In this document: positions 17,772-27,060 of the stretch, piece by piece | Layout: the number at the start of each line of letters is the position of its first letter | Position numbering within the stretch: position 1 is the first letter of the stretch | Assembly: GCA_963662815.2 (NCBI GenBank) | Contig: CAXXWA010000020.1 | Coordinates: 372,001-436,000 of the forward strand | DNA from: JAPPHA01 sp963662815 | GTDB lineage: Bacteria; Pseudomonadota; Alphaproteobacteria; Rhodobacterales; Rhodobacteraceae | Reading direction: 5' to 3' | Length of the DNA: 64,000 nt | Notes under the pieces: model-generated | Seen by the model: only the letters and a program-made list of their open reading frames with translations | Told to the model about the DNA's origin: nothing | The model's database searches: none | Position numbers and translations under genes: made by a program

Positions 17772-19516
17772 TCAAGCCGCGGCGCGCTGCCTGACGAGGT
17801 CGGCGAGCCTCGGCACGTCGGGAGCGCCGGCAACGCCGAGGCGGCTCCTCGGGCAGTCCCGGCACGGCACGCCGAGCTTCCCGCAGGTCTTCTTCGCTCC
17901 GATGCAGGCATCGCGCGCCGCCCTCCCGGCATCGCTCCGCGTCCCGAACGAGACCTTGCGCCGGGCGGCGTGGTCCCGGATGTCGTTCCCGGCCCCGTTG
18001 GCGTTGAGCGGCGTCTCCGGACGGCCGAGCACGCGCAGGAGCTCGTCCCGGTTCGCCGCCAGCCTTTCGAGCAGCCGGTCGAGGCTGGCGCAGCCGGCGG
18101 CCGTGCCGAAGATCCGGTCGAACCGCCGCTGCATGACGAGCTTGCGAAGCGGAGTGGGACGCTTCCGGCAGCGGCAGAGGCTGCGGTACAGCCTCCATAC
18201 CCTGTCAAGCACCTTGTCGACCCGTTCATGCTGGCATGGGGCGCTTCCGGTCGGCCTGGCGATGTTCCGCTCGGCGTGGAGCCGGCAGAGCGCGTGGAGG
18301 TCGCCGACGTTGAACTGCCCGGCGTCGTCGACCGGGATCACGGTTCCGGCAATGCGTCCCGCATCGCGGACCGTCCCCCAGAGCGCGCCCTCAGTGGCGA
18401 TCTTCGCCGGATCGGGCGACACCGTCATCCCGGCAATGCCCAGCGCCTCGAGATGGGCCTGCCAGCCGTCGGCGTCGCCGAAGCGCCGCCGCTCGTGGCC
18501 GGCGAGAAGGTCGATCACCCTTCCCGACAGGTTCCGCTTCCGCATGCATTCGAGCGCGTCGTCGTTGACGGTGCAATCCTCCTCTCCCGCGCAGGGACGC
18601 TCGAGGAAGTCGAGGCGGCTCTTCGAGCCGGTCGACCGGAAGTGCGCGAAGAAGTCGTTGCCGATTGCCGTGCAGCATCCGTTCCCGGCCTTGTGGCGGG
18701 CGCCGGTGTCGTCGGCGCTGATCCGCGCCGCCGTCTCCAGGCCGGCCCGCAGAACCTCCTGCTGCTCCCCGGCGATGCCCCCGGCATCCGCGGTCGGGAA
18801 GCGCCCCGCCCGGCGCTCGGAGATGTCCAGGCCGATCGCGGCCGGCATCTCCGCGATCCGTCCCGCCGTCGACTGGCACTGGTGGCACGGCATGATCGCC
18901 AGGGCCTTGACGCAGGGGCCGTGCCGCTCGCGCCCCGCCGCCGCCCCCGGCGGCAGCGGCGCCACGTGCCGGCTGCCGTCCGGAAACTCCCAGACCTCGC
19001 AGCGGTACGTGACCTCCTCGGCATGGAGCACGATGTCGCGGACCGTGTGTTCCTGACAGCCCCTGCGCACCGCGCCCTCGGGCACGTTCCCGAGGCTCAC
19101 GGTCTCCTCGCGGCGGCGCAGGTTCGGGTTCCGGCGCCGCGGGCCGCGGCCCTTCCTCCTTTTCCTCTTCTCCGGGTCTCCCGACCCGGAGGAGCCCGGC
19201 GGCGGGCCGTCCCCGTCCCCGTCCGATGCGCCGGAGCCCTTCGGCTTCAGGTCCGGACGGCGCGGGAGCTTCTTCAGCCGCCTGATCTCGTCCTCGAGCT
19301 CCCGGATCCGCTCGGCCTGCCCGGCGAGCCGCCTGTCCTGCTCGGCAAGCTGCGCGTCCCTATCGGCAAGCCGGCCAGCGAGGTCGTTGAACTGTGCGTC
19401 CCTCTCCGCAAGCTGCGCGTCCCTCTCGGCGAGCAGGGCCCGGATGGCCGAGAGCTCCGCCCTGAGCGCTGCAAGGCCGGCAGCCGCGCGGCGACCTGTT
19501 TCCGATCATCCATGCC
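17772..19516 (-). CDS. IS66-family transposase (5' end frameshifted or non-ATG start)
   Basis: The clean frame from the GTG at 19100 to 17772 is 442 residues. The same frame is open further upstream to about 19490 and encodes a coiled coil of repeated LAERDAQ / LADRDAQ units followed by a Lys/Arg-rich linker, typical of IS66 TnpC N-termini. An ATG at 19513 (MDDRKQVAARL) lies in another frame, so a 1-nt shift near 19470-19480 would be needed to join it. The core has ADDTGARHKAGNGCCTAIGND, GSKSRLDFL, DLHALCRLHAERN, NKDEL-type ANRDELLRVLGRPETPLN and NGAGNDIRDHAARRKVS. These match the IS66 DDE domain: an Asp in ADDTGA, further acidic residues, and an N-terminal Cys-rich zinc region. Confidence 0.8.
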
Positions 19517-19564
19517 CCCTTGGAACCGGAAAACGATTCGGGAGGGAATCCCCTGAATCCTGCT

Positions 19565-19592
19565 GCAATTCCCGGAAAGTTGCCCCTATTAC
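19565..19592 (-). repeat. IS66 right terminal inverted repeat
   Basis: Ends in CTATTAC on the plus strand and is the exact reverse complement of 17723-17750. Confidence 0.93.
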
Positions 19593-19860
19593 TCGTCGCC
19601 TTCCGCAAGTTCCTGAAGTTTCGACATTATCTTCTCCCGGAGGCCGTTCCTGCTCCACCGGTTGTACCGGTTGAAGCAGGTCGTGCAGGGACCGTGGCGC
19701 TCCGGCAGGTCGCGCCACGGCGTGCCGGTGCGCAGCACGAAGAGGATGCCGTCCATCACCCGCCTGTCATGCACCCGCTTCGGGCCCTGATGCTTCCGGG
19801 AAGCACGGAACGGAGAATTTCCCATTCCGCGTCCGTCATGTCGTGTCGGTCGCCGCTCAT
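19589..19860 (-). pseudogene. IS5-type transposase N-terminal fragment
   Basis: ATG at 19860 reads MSGDRHDMTDAEWEILRSVL. After a 1-nt deletion near 19793-19796 it continues KHQGPKRVHDRRVMDGILFV, RTGTPWRDLPERHGPCTTCF and RYNRWSRNGL. This is the DUF4096-like N-terminal domain of IS5-family transposases. The frame ends at the IS66 right inverted repeat, whose TAA supplies the stop. The 3' part of the transposase is not found on the other side of the IS66 copy. The sequence just upstream (about 19925-19945, GGCACTGTACCC on the minus strand) may be the IS5 terminal repeat. Confidence 0.75.
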
Positions 19861-19965
19861 GCCTCGAACTCCTTGTCTGGACGGTTTCCGGCAGGAATCA
19901 CGGAGGCGCGGGAATGCCGAATGTTTTGGGTACAGTGCCTAGTCAAGCACATAAGGACCATTCAT

Positions 19966-21564
19966 TCAGCCGCCAACTGCCGCCGGAGTCAAACGGATGA
20001 GGGTCGGAATGGATTTTTGAATGCCCGCGTCGAGCGCAAGGCGGAACTCTTCCAGGTCCGCGGGCTCCGAGAATTCGGCGCCGTAGGCTTCCGAGAGTTT
20101 CGAAAAGTCCGGATTCCGTACGTCGGTAGCGGTCGGGGCGATTTGCGCACGCGTCATGCAGTCCTTGATCTCCCGCAGACCGCAGTTGTCCCAGATGACT
20201 ACCGGCAGACCGAGTCCGAGTTCGACGGCGGTCCCGAGTTCCTGCATCGTGAACTGGAAACCGTAGTCGCCGGCTACCGCGACGACCGGTCGTCCGCCCG
20301 TGCCGGCCTTTGCCCCGACGGCCGCGGGCAACGCGTACCCAAGGGTGCCGAAACCCGAAGGGTGGCACCATGCGCCCGCGCCGGCAATGCCGCACGTTTC
20401 CATGCCGACGTAGGCAAACTGGGTCATGTCGGAAAACACCATCCCATCTTCGCCGAGAACATCGATCACCGCCGCTGCGGCTGACGATATCCCGGGTCGC
20501 TCGGCGTCGGCCGAGGCGCGCAGACGCGCTCGGACCGCCGCAACCTTGCCAGCATCCCAGTCCTTTCCCGGCGCGTATTGCGGTAGCTGTCCCGCGAGGT
20601 CGGAGAGGAAGTATGCCGCGTCGCCGATGAGCTGCATGTCCTCCGGATGTTCGCCAACGAGAAGCCGCGCATCTACGTCGACCCGGATCGTCGGGGCTTG
20701 GTGACCGAGCGAGTCCCGCCAGAGATCCGTCTCGCTCAGCCTCGACCCGACAACGACGAGAAGATCGGCCTTGCGCAATACCGCAATGCTCTCCGGCCGC
20801 GCCAAGGTGGAACCGAAGTTCAGCGGGTAGTCGTCGTTAACAACTCCCTTGCCGGCAAACGTGGAAAACACGGCTGCGCCCGCGCGCGATGCCGCTTCGC
20901 GGGCAGCGCCAGCGGCCGCGGCCGCCCCGCCGCCGATGATGAAGAGGGGACGCCGCGCCGAAGCGATCGCCTCGGCCGCCCTGGCGATTGAGTCCGGCGC
21001 CACGCGGGGCCGCGCAGGAAGCGGTCGCGGACCCGGCGCAGGAGGCGCCGCCGCACCGAGAACTCCGACCGGAACCTGAACGTGTTTCGGAAGCGGCCGC
21101 GAAGAGGAGAACTCGGAGAACGCACGGTCGACCAGATCCCAGAAGTGTTCGGCATCGTGCGCGGTGACCGACCAGTCGCAAACCGTCGCTGCGGCAGCCT
21201 CCTGATCCTTCATCTCGTGCAGGCGGCCCCGGCCGTCGAGCCTCGCATCGTTGTCGAGGCAGGACGATATGACGAGGAGCGGAACGCTGTCCGAATAGGC
21301 CTGGCCCATCGGAGTCATGATGTTGCAGAGGCCCGGCCCCGAAATCACGAAGGCGATGCCGGGCTTGCCTGTCGCGCGGGCGTAGCCGTCAGCCATGAAG
21401 CCCGCCCCCTGCTCGTGGCGCGCAAGAACGTGGCAAATGCCCGCCCTCTCGATTCCGCGGTAGAGTTCCACGTTGTGGACGCCCGGAATTCCGAACACCA
21501 GATCGACGGCCCGCGCCTTGAGGCCCTCCGATATTCGCGCGCCGAGCGAATCCGCGACTGCCAT
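19966..21564 (-). CDS. thiamine-diphosphate-dependent decarboxylase, 5-guanidino-2-oxopentanoate decarboxylase-like
   Basis: A 532-residue acetolactate synthase-superfamily enzyme. The N-terminal pyrimidine-binding domain has FGIPGVHNVELYRG, the catalytic Glu in ARHEQGAGFMADGYARATG and VISGPGLCNI. The central domain has FIIGGGA and STFAGKGVVN. The C-terminal PP-binding domain has AVAGDYGFQFTMQEL and a downstream VVIWDNCGLREIKD. The N-terminus closely resembles AruI-type enzymes of the arginine transaminase pathway as I remember them. Closely related acetolactate-synthase-like enzymes cannot be excluded, so no symbol is given. ATG at 21564 lies 4 nt after the trkH stop, implying co-transcription. 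Confidence 0.75.
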   Translation of the reverse strand: MAVADSLGARISEGLKARAVDLVFGIPGVHNVELYRGIERAGICHVLARHEQGAGFMADGYARATGKPGIAFVISGPGLCNIMTPMGQAYSDSVPLLVISSCLDNDARLDGRGRLHEMKDQEAAAATVCDWSVTAHDAEHFWDLVDRAFSEFSSSRPLPKHVQVPVGVLGAAAPPAPGPRPLPARPRVAPDSIARAAEAIASARRPLFIIGGGAAAAAGAAREAASRAGAAVFSTFAGKGVVNDDYPLNFGSTLARPESIAVLRKADLLVVVGSRLSETDLWRDSLGHQAPTIRVDVDARLLVGEHPEDMQLIGDAAYFLSDLAGQLPQYAPGKDWDAGKVAAVRARLRASADAERPGISSAAAAVIDVLGEDGMVFSDMTQFAYVGMETCGIAGAGAWCHPSGFGTLGYALPAAVGAKAGTGGRPVVAVAGDYGFQFTMQELGTAVELGLGLPVVIWDNCGLREIKDCMTRAQIAPTATDVRNPDFSKLSEAYGAEFSEPADLEEFRLALDAGIQKSIPTLIRLTPAAVGG

Positions 21565-21568
21565 GCGC

Positions 21569-23017
21569 CTACCTCCGCCAGAAGTTCCCGGTAAACAGGA
21601 CGAAAACCACCATGAGTTCAAGCCGGCCGACGAGCATGCCGGCAGCGAGCATCCACTTCGCCGTGTCGTTTATGCCGGAGTAGTTTCCCGCCGGGCCGAT
21701 TTCCGTGCCGAGTCCCGGCCCGATGTTAGCGAGCGCAGCCACCGAGCCGGAAATTGCCGTGATGGTGTCGAGGCCGGTCATCGCGAGACCCACGGCGAGC
21801 ACTGCGAGACTGACGATGAACATCACGAAGAACGCCATGACCGAAGAAATGACGTCCTCTCCGACTTTGCGGTGGGCGTACTTCGGCACGAACACGCCAT
21901 GCGGGCTGTGCAGTCGCCTTACCAGCGTCAGCACCAGCGAAAACAGCAACTGGTAGCGGAATATCTTGACGGAGCACGTGGTCGATCCTGCGCAGCCGCC
22001 GATCAGTCCGGCGAGAAGAAAGATCGTTACCGGAAAGCCGCCCCACTGCTCATAGTCGTCGCTCGCGTAGCCTGTCCCTGTCAGGATCGATATTCCGTTG
22101 AACGCGGCTTTACGGAGCGCCGTCTCCGGATCGACGGCCCCGGACAAGAGGCGCCATGCTGCCAGAACCGCGACGAGCGTGATGGCGACCGCCAGGAACA
22201 CCCGGACTTGGCTGTCGTGAAGGAACGCGCCTGCCTCGCCCCTTACGAACTGCATGTAGCGGATGAATGGAAGGCATGCGAGCAGCATGAACAGCATGGC
22301 GACATACTCGGGGCCTGGACCGAAAACGGCGAAGGATTGGTCGGAATTCGCGAAACCGCCGGTTGCGATCGTTGTCATCGCGTGGACGATCGCGTCGAAG
22401 TCGCCGAGGCCGGCCCAGCTGTATGCGACGGCGCAAACGCTGGTCAGCGCAACATAGATCCAGGCGACCGAGCGCAGCATTTCCGCAGCCCTCGGCAGAA
22501 TATTCTCGAAGCCGGCCATGCCCTCCGCACGGAAGATCTGCATGCCGCCGACGCGAAGCTGCGGCAGCACTACGAGCGCCACGACGATTATCCCGATGCC
22601 TCCGAACCACTGCAACAGGCCGCGCCAAAGCAGGAGTCCCCGCGGCAGCTCATCGAGTCCCGAGAAAACCGTCGCGCCAGTCGTCGTGAGCCCGGACATC
22701 GCCTCGAAGAACGCATCGACGAACCTGGCCTCGGTCGCGCCGAGCCAGAACGGAAGGGCTCCGAACAGCGGAAGGATCAGCCAAATTCCCGTGGTCAGGA
22801 AGAAGGTCTGCTGCATGCTGAGACCGGCTGCCGTCGAATTCGCGCATGCGAACGCCATCGCCGAACCGACGAGAATCGCCAAGAGGGCAGATTGCGCGAA
22901 CGCCGGCCAATGACCGTTGCCATCGATGAAGTCGACCATCGCCGGCAGGAACATGGTGCAGCCAAGAACCATGACAAGCCGGCCAACCACATGTCCCGCC
23001 GGTCGGATGTCGAACAT
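21569..23017 (-). CDS. trkH: TrkH-family potassium uptake protein
   Basis: The membrane subunit of the Trk K+ uptake system, which works with TrkA. The 482 residues form about ten membrane helices arranged as four M-P-M repeats. Selectivity-filter loops are visible as TTTGATVFSG, TIATGGFANSD, LTGTGYASDDYEQWG and NIGPGLGTEIG. GGCAGSTTCSVKIFRYQ is a typical TrkH loop. It starts at ATG 23017 and overlaps nothing upstream; folE lies 68 bp away. The downstream decarboxylase starts 4 nt after its stop. Confidence 0.92.
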   Translation of the reverse strand: MFDIRPAGHVVGRLVMVLGCTMFLPAMVDFIDGNGHWPAFAQSALLAILVGSAMAFACANSTAAGLSMQQTFFLTTGIWLILPLFGALPFWLGATEARFVDAFFEAMSGLTTTGATVFSGLDELPRGLLLWRGLLQWFGGIGIIVVALVVLPQLRVGGMQIFRAEGMAGFENILPRAAEMLRSVAWIYVALTSVCAVAYSWAGLGDFDAIVHAMTTIATGGFANSDQSFAVFGPGPEYVAMLFMLLACLPFIRYMQFVRGEAGAFLHDSQVRVFLAVAITLVAVLAAWRLLSGAVDPETALRKAAFNGISILTGTGYASDDYEQWGGFPVTIFLLAGLIGGCAGSTTCSVKIFRYQLLFSLVLTLVRRLHSPHGVFVPKYAHRKVGEDVISSVMAFFVMFIVSLAVLAVGLAMTGLDTITAISGSVAALANIGPGLGTEIGPAGNYSGINDTAKWMLAAGMLVGRLELMVVFVLFTGNFWRR

Positions 23018-23084
23018 GGGATGGTCTGAAAGCTAACGAAACGGCTTTCGGGGGACTATGCGGGGTTCTACCTGCCGCAGCCGC

Positions 23085-23723
23085 TCAGCCGCCGTCCCCG
23101 ACCAGATTGCCGATCGCGGACATGAATTCCCTCCTGAGCCCGGCGTCGCTCCTGAAGACGCCGTGCAGGCTCGAGGTGACCATTGTCACGCCGGGCTTGT
23201 GAACGCCCCGCGTTGACATGCAGAAGTGTTCCGCCTCCACCACGACCGCCGCACCTGCCGGGCGCAGCGACTGCATCAGGGCGTTCGCAATCTCCGCCGA
23301 CAGGCGTTCCTGAAGCTGAAGGCGGCGCGCGTATAGATCGACGACGCGCGCGAGCTTCGAGATGCCGACCACGCGTCCGTCAGGAAGGTAGCCCACATGC
23401 GCCCGGCCCACGATCGGCGCAAGGTGGTGTTCGCAAAACGAATGGAACCGGATGCCCCTGAGCACGACCATTCCGTCATAACCGCCCGTCTCCTCGAACA
23501 CCCGGCCGAGGAGTTCGGCGGGATCCTCCCGGTAGCCTGCAAACCATTCCCGGTATGCGCTGACGACGCGCCCGGGCGTGCCGCGGAGGCCTTCGCGGTC
23601 GGGATCATCGCCTGCCCACTGGATGAGCGTCCGAACCGCTTCCGCCGCAGCAGCAGCATCGGGGCGCACAGCAGGGCCGGCCTGCGCACCGGCTGCTTCA
23701 ACGGAAAGATCGAGTACGTTCAT
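23085..23723 (-). CDS. folE: GTP cyclohydrolase I
   Basis: FolE makes 7,8-dihydroneopterin triphosphate from GTP, the first step of folate and pterin synthesis. Zinc ligands are in SFCEHHLAP and in AEHFCMSTRG. Other family motifs are DREGLRGTPGRV, GRAHVGYLPDGRVVGISK, LARVVDLYARRLQLQERL and HGVFR. I chose the ATG at 23723 because AAGGA lies 8 nt upstream; ATG at 23729 is also possible, but its spacing is short. About 212 residues. It is distant from folB-folP, so regulation is separate. Confidence 0.95.
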   Translation of the reverse strand: MNVLDLSVEAAGAQAGPAVRPDAAAAAEAVRTLIQWAGDDPDREGLRGTPGRVVSAYREWFAGYREDPAELLGRVFEETGGYDGMVVLRGIRFHSFCEHHLAPIVGRAHVGYLPDGRVVGISKLARVVDLYARRLQLQERLSAEIANALMQSLRPAGAAVVVEAEHFCMSTRGVHKPGVTMVTSSLHGVFRSDAGLRREFMSAIGNLVGDGG

Positions 23724-23829
23724 GCCCATGTTCCTTGCTGGTCCCGGTATAGTGACGCGCGGAGTGATTTCCAATGTCCGGTGCGACCGCGAGCGGCGCC
23801 CAAGAGGGTAGCCGTCCGGTCCACCCGCT

Positions 23830-25008
23830 TCACGCCGCGTCTAGTGCGCGCGCCAGGTCGCGGAAAAGGTCTTCCGGATCCTCGAGTCCGACGGACAGCC
23901 TAACCAGACCGTCGGTGATGCCAAGCTCGGCGCGCTGCTCCGCTCCGAGCCTCTGGTGCGTCGTCGTCGCGGGATGCGTCACCAGGCTCTTCGCGTCGCC
24001 AAGGTTGTTCGAAATCGCGACGATCTCGAGCGCGTCGAGAAAGCGGAATGCCGCGTTGCGTCCGCCATGCAATTCGATCGAAACCACTGTGCCGCCTGCA
24101 GACATCTGGCGCTCCGCGACCGCCCGCTGGGGGTGGTCCGGGGCGAACGGGTAGATCACCTTGCGGAGCTTGCAGTGCCCCGAAAGCGCCGCCGCAATCG
24201 CCGCCGCCGTTTCCGCCTGCGCCTCGCAGCGGAGCGAAAGAGTCTCAAGGCCCTTGAGCATCACCCAGGCGTTGAACGGACTGATCGCCCCTCCGGTATG
24301 CTTGAGGAACGGCTCGAGCGTATCGCGAACATAGTTCCTGGATCCGAGCACGACTCCGCCGAGGCAACGGCCCTGCCCGTCGATGTGCTTCGTGGCCGAA
24401 TAGATCACGGTGTCCGCGCCGAGTTCAAAGGTTCGCTGGAAAACAGGGGTCGCGAATACGTTGTCCACGACGACGCGTGCGCCCGCAGCGTGAGCGACTT
24501 CCGAAACGGCAGCGATGTCAATGACTTCGAGAGTCGGGTTCGAAATCGACTCGAGGAACGCCAGCCGCGTGCCCGGACGAACCGCCGCCTTCCATTCATC
24601 GAGGTTCTTGCCGTCGACGAAGGATACCTCGACGCCGAATCTCGGCAGGATGTTTTCGACGATATAGAGGCAGGATCCGAAAAGCGCCCGCGCGGACACC
24701 ACATGGTCGCCGGCGCGCAGATCTGACATCAACGCTCCGTTGACGGCAGCCATGCCGGTCGCGGTCGCGAACGCATCCTCCGCGCCCTCGAGCGCCGCGA
24801 TCCTCTCCTCGAACATGCGTACCGTCGGGTTTCCGTAGCGCGAGTAGATGAATTCGTCGTCGCCGCACTCGATGAAACGCTCTTCCGCCTGTTCGGCGCT
24901 TGCGTACCTGTATCCCTGAGTCAGGTACAGGGCTTCCGAAACTTCGCCGTACTGGCTGCGCCTGATTCCGGCGTGCACTAGCCGTGTTCGCTGTCCGAGT
25001 TTGTCCAT
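23830..25008 (-). CDS. metZ: O-succinylhomoserine sulfhydrylase
   Basis: A PLP enzyme of the Cys/Met metabolism family that forms homocysteine from O-succinylhomoserine and sulfide. 392 residues. YSRYGNPTVRMFEERIAALE, ATGMAAVNGAL, DNVFATPVFQ and the PLP lysine in VIYSATKHIDGQGR are present. The C-terminal HPATTTHQRLG and LVRLSVGLEDPEDL are also typical. The RYAS and DGQGRCLGG details fit MetZ better than MetB or MetC. Transcribed divergently from bdhA. No SAM-II riboswitch was recognised in the leader. Confidence 0.92.
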   Translation of the reverse strand: MDKLGQRTRLVHAGIRRSQYGEVSEALYLTQGYRYASAEQAEERFIECGDDEFIYSRYGNPTVRMFEERIAALEGAEDAFATATGMAAVNGALMSDLRAGDHVVSARALFGSCLYIVENILPRFGVEVSFVDGKNLDEWKAAVRPGTRLAFLESISNPTLEVIDIAAVSEVAHAAGARVVVDNVFATPVFQRTFELGADTVIYSATKHIDGQGRCLGGVVLGSRNYVRDTLEPFLKHTGGAISPFNAWVMLKGLETLSLRCEAQAETAAAIAAALSGHCKLRKVIYPFAPDHPQRAVAERQMSAGGTVVSIELHGGRNAAFRFLDALEIVAISNNLGDAKSLVTHPATTTHQRLGAEQRAELGITDGLVRLSVGLEDPEDLFRDLARALDAA

Positions 25009-25360
25009 CCCCGAATACCGCCCCCCTTCCGCCCAATGGCGGATGCCGACTATCGAGTCTTCGACCCGAACCTGCGATGCGTCCCTGGCGGCCCGGACCT
25101 GCTGACCGGTCGGCGCGCCTCCGCATATTGCAACGCATGAGGCGCGTCAAACGGATTGGCGACCCAACCGGGCGCCCTGCAACGATCCGCGCGCGGGGGT
25201 GCATGCCGGAAGACCGGACGCAATTCCGCAGGGCACACGAATGCAAAGCGCCCGCATTCGAGGCCGTTTCAGGATGATTGCCGGTTCCGGAAGCGCGCGC
25301 AACCGGTTATGGCAGGTTTTCGCGGCGAGGAAGCGACCGCAAGGACATGTAAGTCTGAAC
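25009..25360. other. metZ-bdhA divergent intergenic region
   Basis: A 352-bp spacer between two divergent genes. It contains a candidate metZ promoter (25122-25150, minus). The reading frame extending bdhA upstream has no family similarity. Confidence 0.5.
25122..25150 (-). promoter_or_regulatory. candidate promoter for metZ
   Basis: On the minus strand TTGACG and TATGCG are separated by 17 bp, about 115 bp before the metZ start. The long leader could hold a regulatory element, but I could not match it to a known SAM or SAH riboswitch. Confidence 0.35.
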
Positions 25361-26164
25361 ATGCGCGCACTGGATGGAAAGACGGCGCTGATCACCGGAT
25401 CGGCAACTGGCATTGGCCTCGGCATAGCCGGTGTTCTTGGCGGAGCGGGAGCGCGCATCGCGCTGAACGGCATCCCGGGCGAACCGGCGGCCGAAGACGC
25501 GTGCCGCCGCGTTCGCGCGTCCGGCGCGCCCGAAACCGCCTTCTTCGACGCCGACCTCCGGAATCCGGACGATATCGAGAACCTCATGGCGCGGGTAGCC
25601 GACTGGGGCGGGCCGGACATACTCGTCAACAACGCCGGCCTTCAGGCCACGGCACCGCTCGGAAACATGGCGCGCGCGGATTGGGACGCGATCATCTCGG
25701 TGAACCTCTCGGCCGCATTCCACACCATGAAGGCGGCCATGCCCGCGATGGCGGAACGCGGTTACGGCCGCGTCGTCAACATCGCTTCCGTCCACGGCCT
25801 CGTCGCATCCGTCCAGAAAGCGCCCTATGTGGCCGCAAAGTTCGGCCTTGTCGGGCTGAGCCGGGTCGCGGCACTCGAGTACGCCCAGGCGGGGACGCGC
25901 GGGTGCGGCGGCGTCACGGTCAACTGCATCTGCCCCGGCTGGACCGAAACCGCGCTGATCGAACCCCAGATCGCGGCGCGCCAACGTGCCCTCGGTACGG
26001 ATCGCGACGGGGCCGTCACGCACCTCCTTGCCGAGAAGCAGCCGTCGGGAAGAATGTCCAGCCCCGAGGAAATCGGCGAGCTTGCGCTGTGGCTGTGCAG
26101 CCCGTCCGCGCACAACGTCACCGGCGCCGCGATCCCGGTCGACGGCGGCTGGACATCCCAGTAA
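25361..26164 (+). CDS. bdhA: 3-hydroxybutyrate dehydrogenase, SDR family
   Basis: It oxidises D-3-hydroxybutyrate to acetoacetate with NAD+, in polyhydroxybutyrate and ketone body use. 267 residues. The SDR cofactor motif TGSATGIGLGIA is near residue 12 and NNAG near residue 88. The catalytic Ser-Tyr-Lys fall in IASVHGLV, then PYVAAKFGLVGLS. The family tail NVTGAAIPVDGGWTSQ and the ICPGWTETALIE motif are close to known BdhA. ATG at 25361 chosen because the core begins at MRALDGKTALITGS. A GST gene follows 48 bp later. Confidence 0.85.
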   Translation: MRALDGKTALITGSATGIGLGIAGVLGGAGARIALNGIPGEPAAEDACRRVRASGAPETAFFDADLRNPDDIENLMARVADWGGPDILVNNAGLQATAPLGNMARADWDAIISVNLSAAFHTMKAAMPAMAERGYGRVVNIASVHGLVASVQKAPYVAAKFGLVGLSRVAALEYAQAGTRGCGGVTVNCICPGWTETALIEPQIAARQRALGTDRDGAVTHLLAEKQPSGRMSSPEEIGELALWLCSPSAHNVTGAAIPVDGGWTSQ

Positions 26165-26212
26165 ACCGCCGGACAGACGAACCGGACGCCCGGGATCAGG
26201 AGAACAGTTGCA

Positions 26213-26935
26213 ATGGCCGAACCGATCACGCTCCACTACTGGCCTACACCCAACGGCTGGAAAATCACGATCGCCCTTGAGGAAATGGACCTGCCTTACG
26301 AAGTCGTTCTGGTGGACATCGGCGCAGGAGACCAGTTCGATCCTGAATTCCTGCGGATCGCGCCCAACAACCGCATGCCTGCGATCGTCGATCCCGACGG
26401 GCCGGGCGGGCAGCCGGTTTCGGTTTTCGAATCCGGCGCCATCCTTCTGTACCTCGCGCGCAAGACCGGCAGGTTCTATGGCGAGAGCGAATGCGACCGG
26501 ATCGAAATCGAACAGTGGCTAATGTGGCAGATGGGAGGCGTGGGTCCGATGGCAGGCCAGGCGCACCACTTCATCCGATACGCTCCGGAACTGAACCCGC
26601 CGCAGGACATTCCCTATGCGAAAGACCGGTATCGCGCGGAAACCGGCCGGCTCTACGGCGTGCTCGACCGCCGGCTCGCCGGACGGGACTACGTCTGCGG
26701 CGCATTCTCCATCGCCGACATGGCGATCTGGCCCTGGGCCTGTCTCTGGGAAGGACAGGAGCAGGACATATCCGGGCTGCCGAATTTCTCCGCCTGGCTC
26801 GATCGCTGCGCGGCCCGGCCTGGAGTAATTCGCGGGCGCGCCGTCGCGGAGGAAAGGCGTACCGGGAGCAAGCCTGACGCAGAGGCCCAGAAAATCCTTT
26901 TCGGACACGGTCGCGGACGCCCCGCGGCCGGCTGA
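26213..26935 (+). CDS. glutathione S-transferase family protein (YfcG/YghU-like)
   Basis: A 240-residue protein with an N-terminal thioredoxin-like domain (ITLHYWPTPNGWKITIALEE, then NNRMPAIVDPDGPGGQPVSV and the glutathione-binding ESGAILLYLA) and an all-helical C-terminal domain with the SIADMAIWPW motif. The TPNGWK start is characteristic of nu-class-like GSTs with disulfide reductase activity. It is 48 bp after bdhA on the same strand and may share its transcript. The substrate cannot be inferred. Confidence 0.88.
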   Translation: MAEPITLHYWPTPNGWKITIALEEMDLPYEVVLVDIGAGDQFDPEFLRIAPNNRMPAIVDPDGPGGQPVSVFESGAILLYLARKTGRFYGESECDRIEIEQWLMWQMGGVGPMAGQAHHFIRYAPELNPPQDIPYAKDRYRAETGRLYGVLDRRLAGRDYVCGAFSIADMAIWPWACLWEGQEQDISGLPNFSAWLDRCAARPGVIRGRAVAEERRTGSKPDAEAQKILFGHGRGRPAAG

Positions 26936-27002
26936 CGCGCTCGCATGCCGGAGGCGCCCTGAGGATCGGGTTGCCTCCCGCGCGCGCCAGGAATAGTCTT
27001 TA

Positions 27003-27016
27003 CGTTATCGATAACG
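27003..27016. promoter_or_regulatory. palindromic operator upstream of edd (GntR/LacI-type)
   Basis: CGTTATCGATAACG is a perfect 14-bp palindrome, 44 bp before the edd start. Its core GTTA-N4-TAAC equals the half-sites of the enterobacterial gluconate repressor GntR (LacI family), which controls edd-eda in E. coli. No LacI-type regulator gene is in the window, so the controlling protein would be encoded elsewhere. Confidence 0.6.
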
Positions 27017-27060
27017 CCGATCCCCGCGATCTGCCCAACGCTCAATCAGCACCGACCGCC

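Larger units (their letters stand above)
17723..19592 (-). mobile_element. IS66-family insertion sequence
   Basis: An 1870-bp element bounded by perfect 28-bp inverted repeats (17723-17750 and 19565-19592) that begin with GTAA, the end sequence characteristic of IS66. It encodes one IS66-type transposase on the minus strand; no separate TnpA or TnpB accessory genes are visible. The 8 bp outside each end differ (GTTGACTG and TCGTCGCC), so no target duplication remains. Confidence 0.85.

Noticed and set aside
17769..19556. 595-codon plus-strand frame across the IS66 element
   Set aside because: It is the complement of the transposase coding strand; the minus-strand protein has all IS66 motifs.
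25009..25160. SAM-II or SAH riboswitch in the metZ leader
   Set aside because: I compared the leader with remembered consensus cores and did not find the conserved pseudoknot bases.
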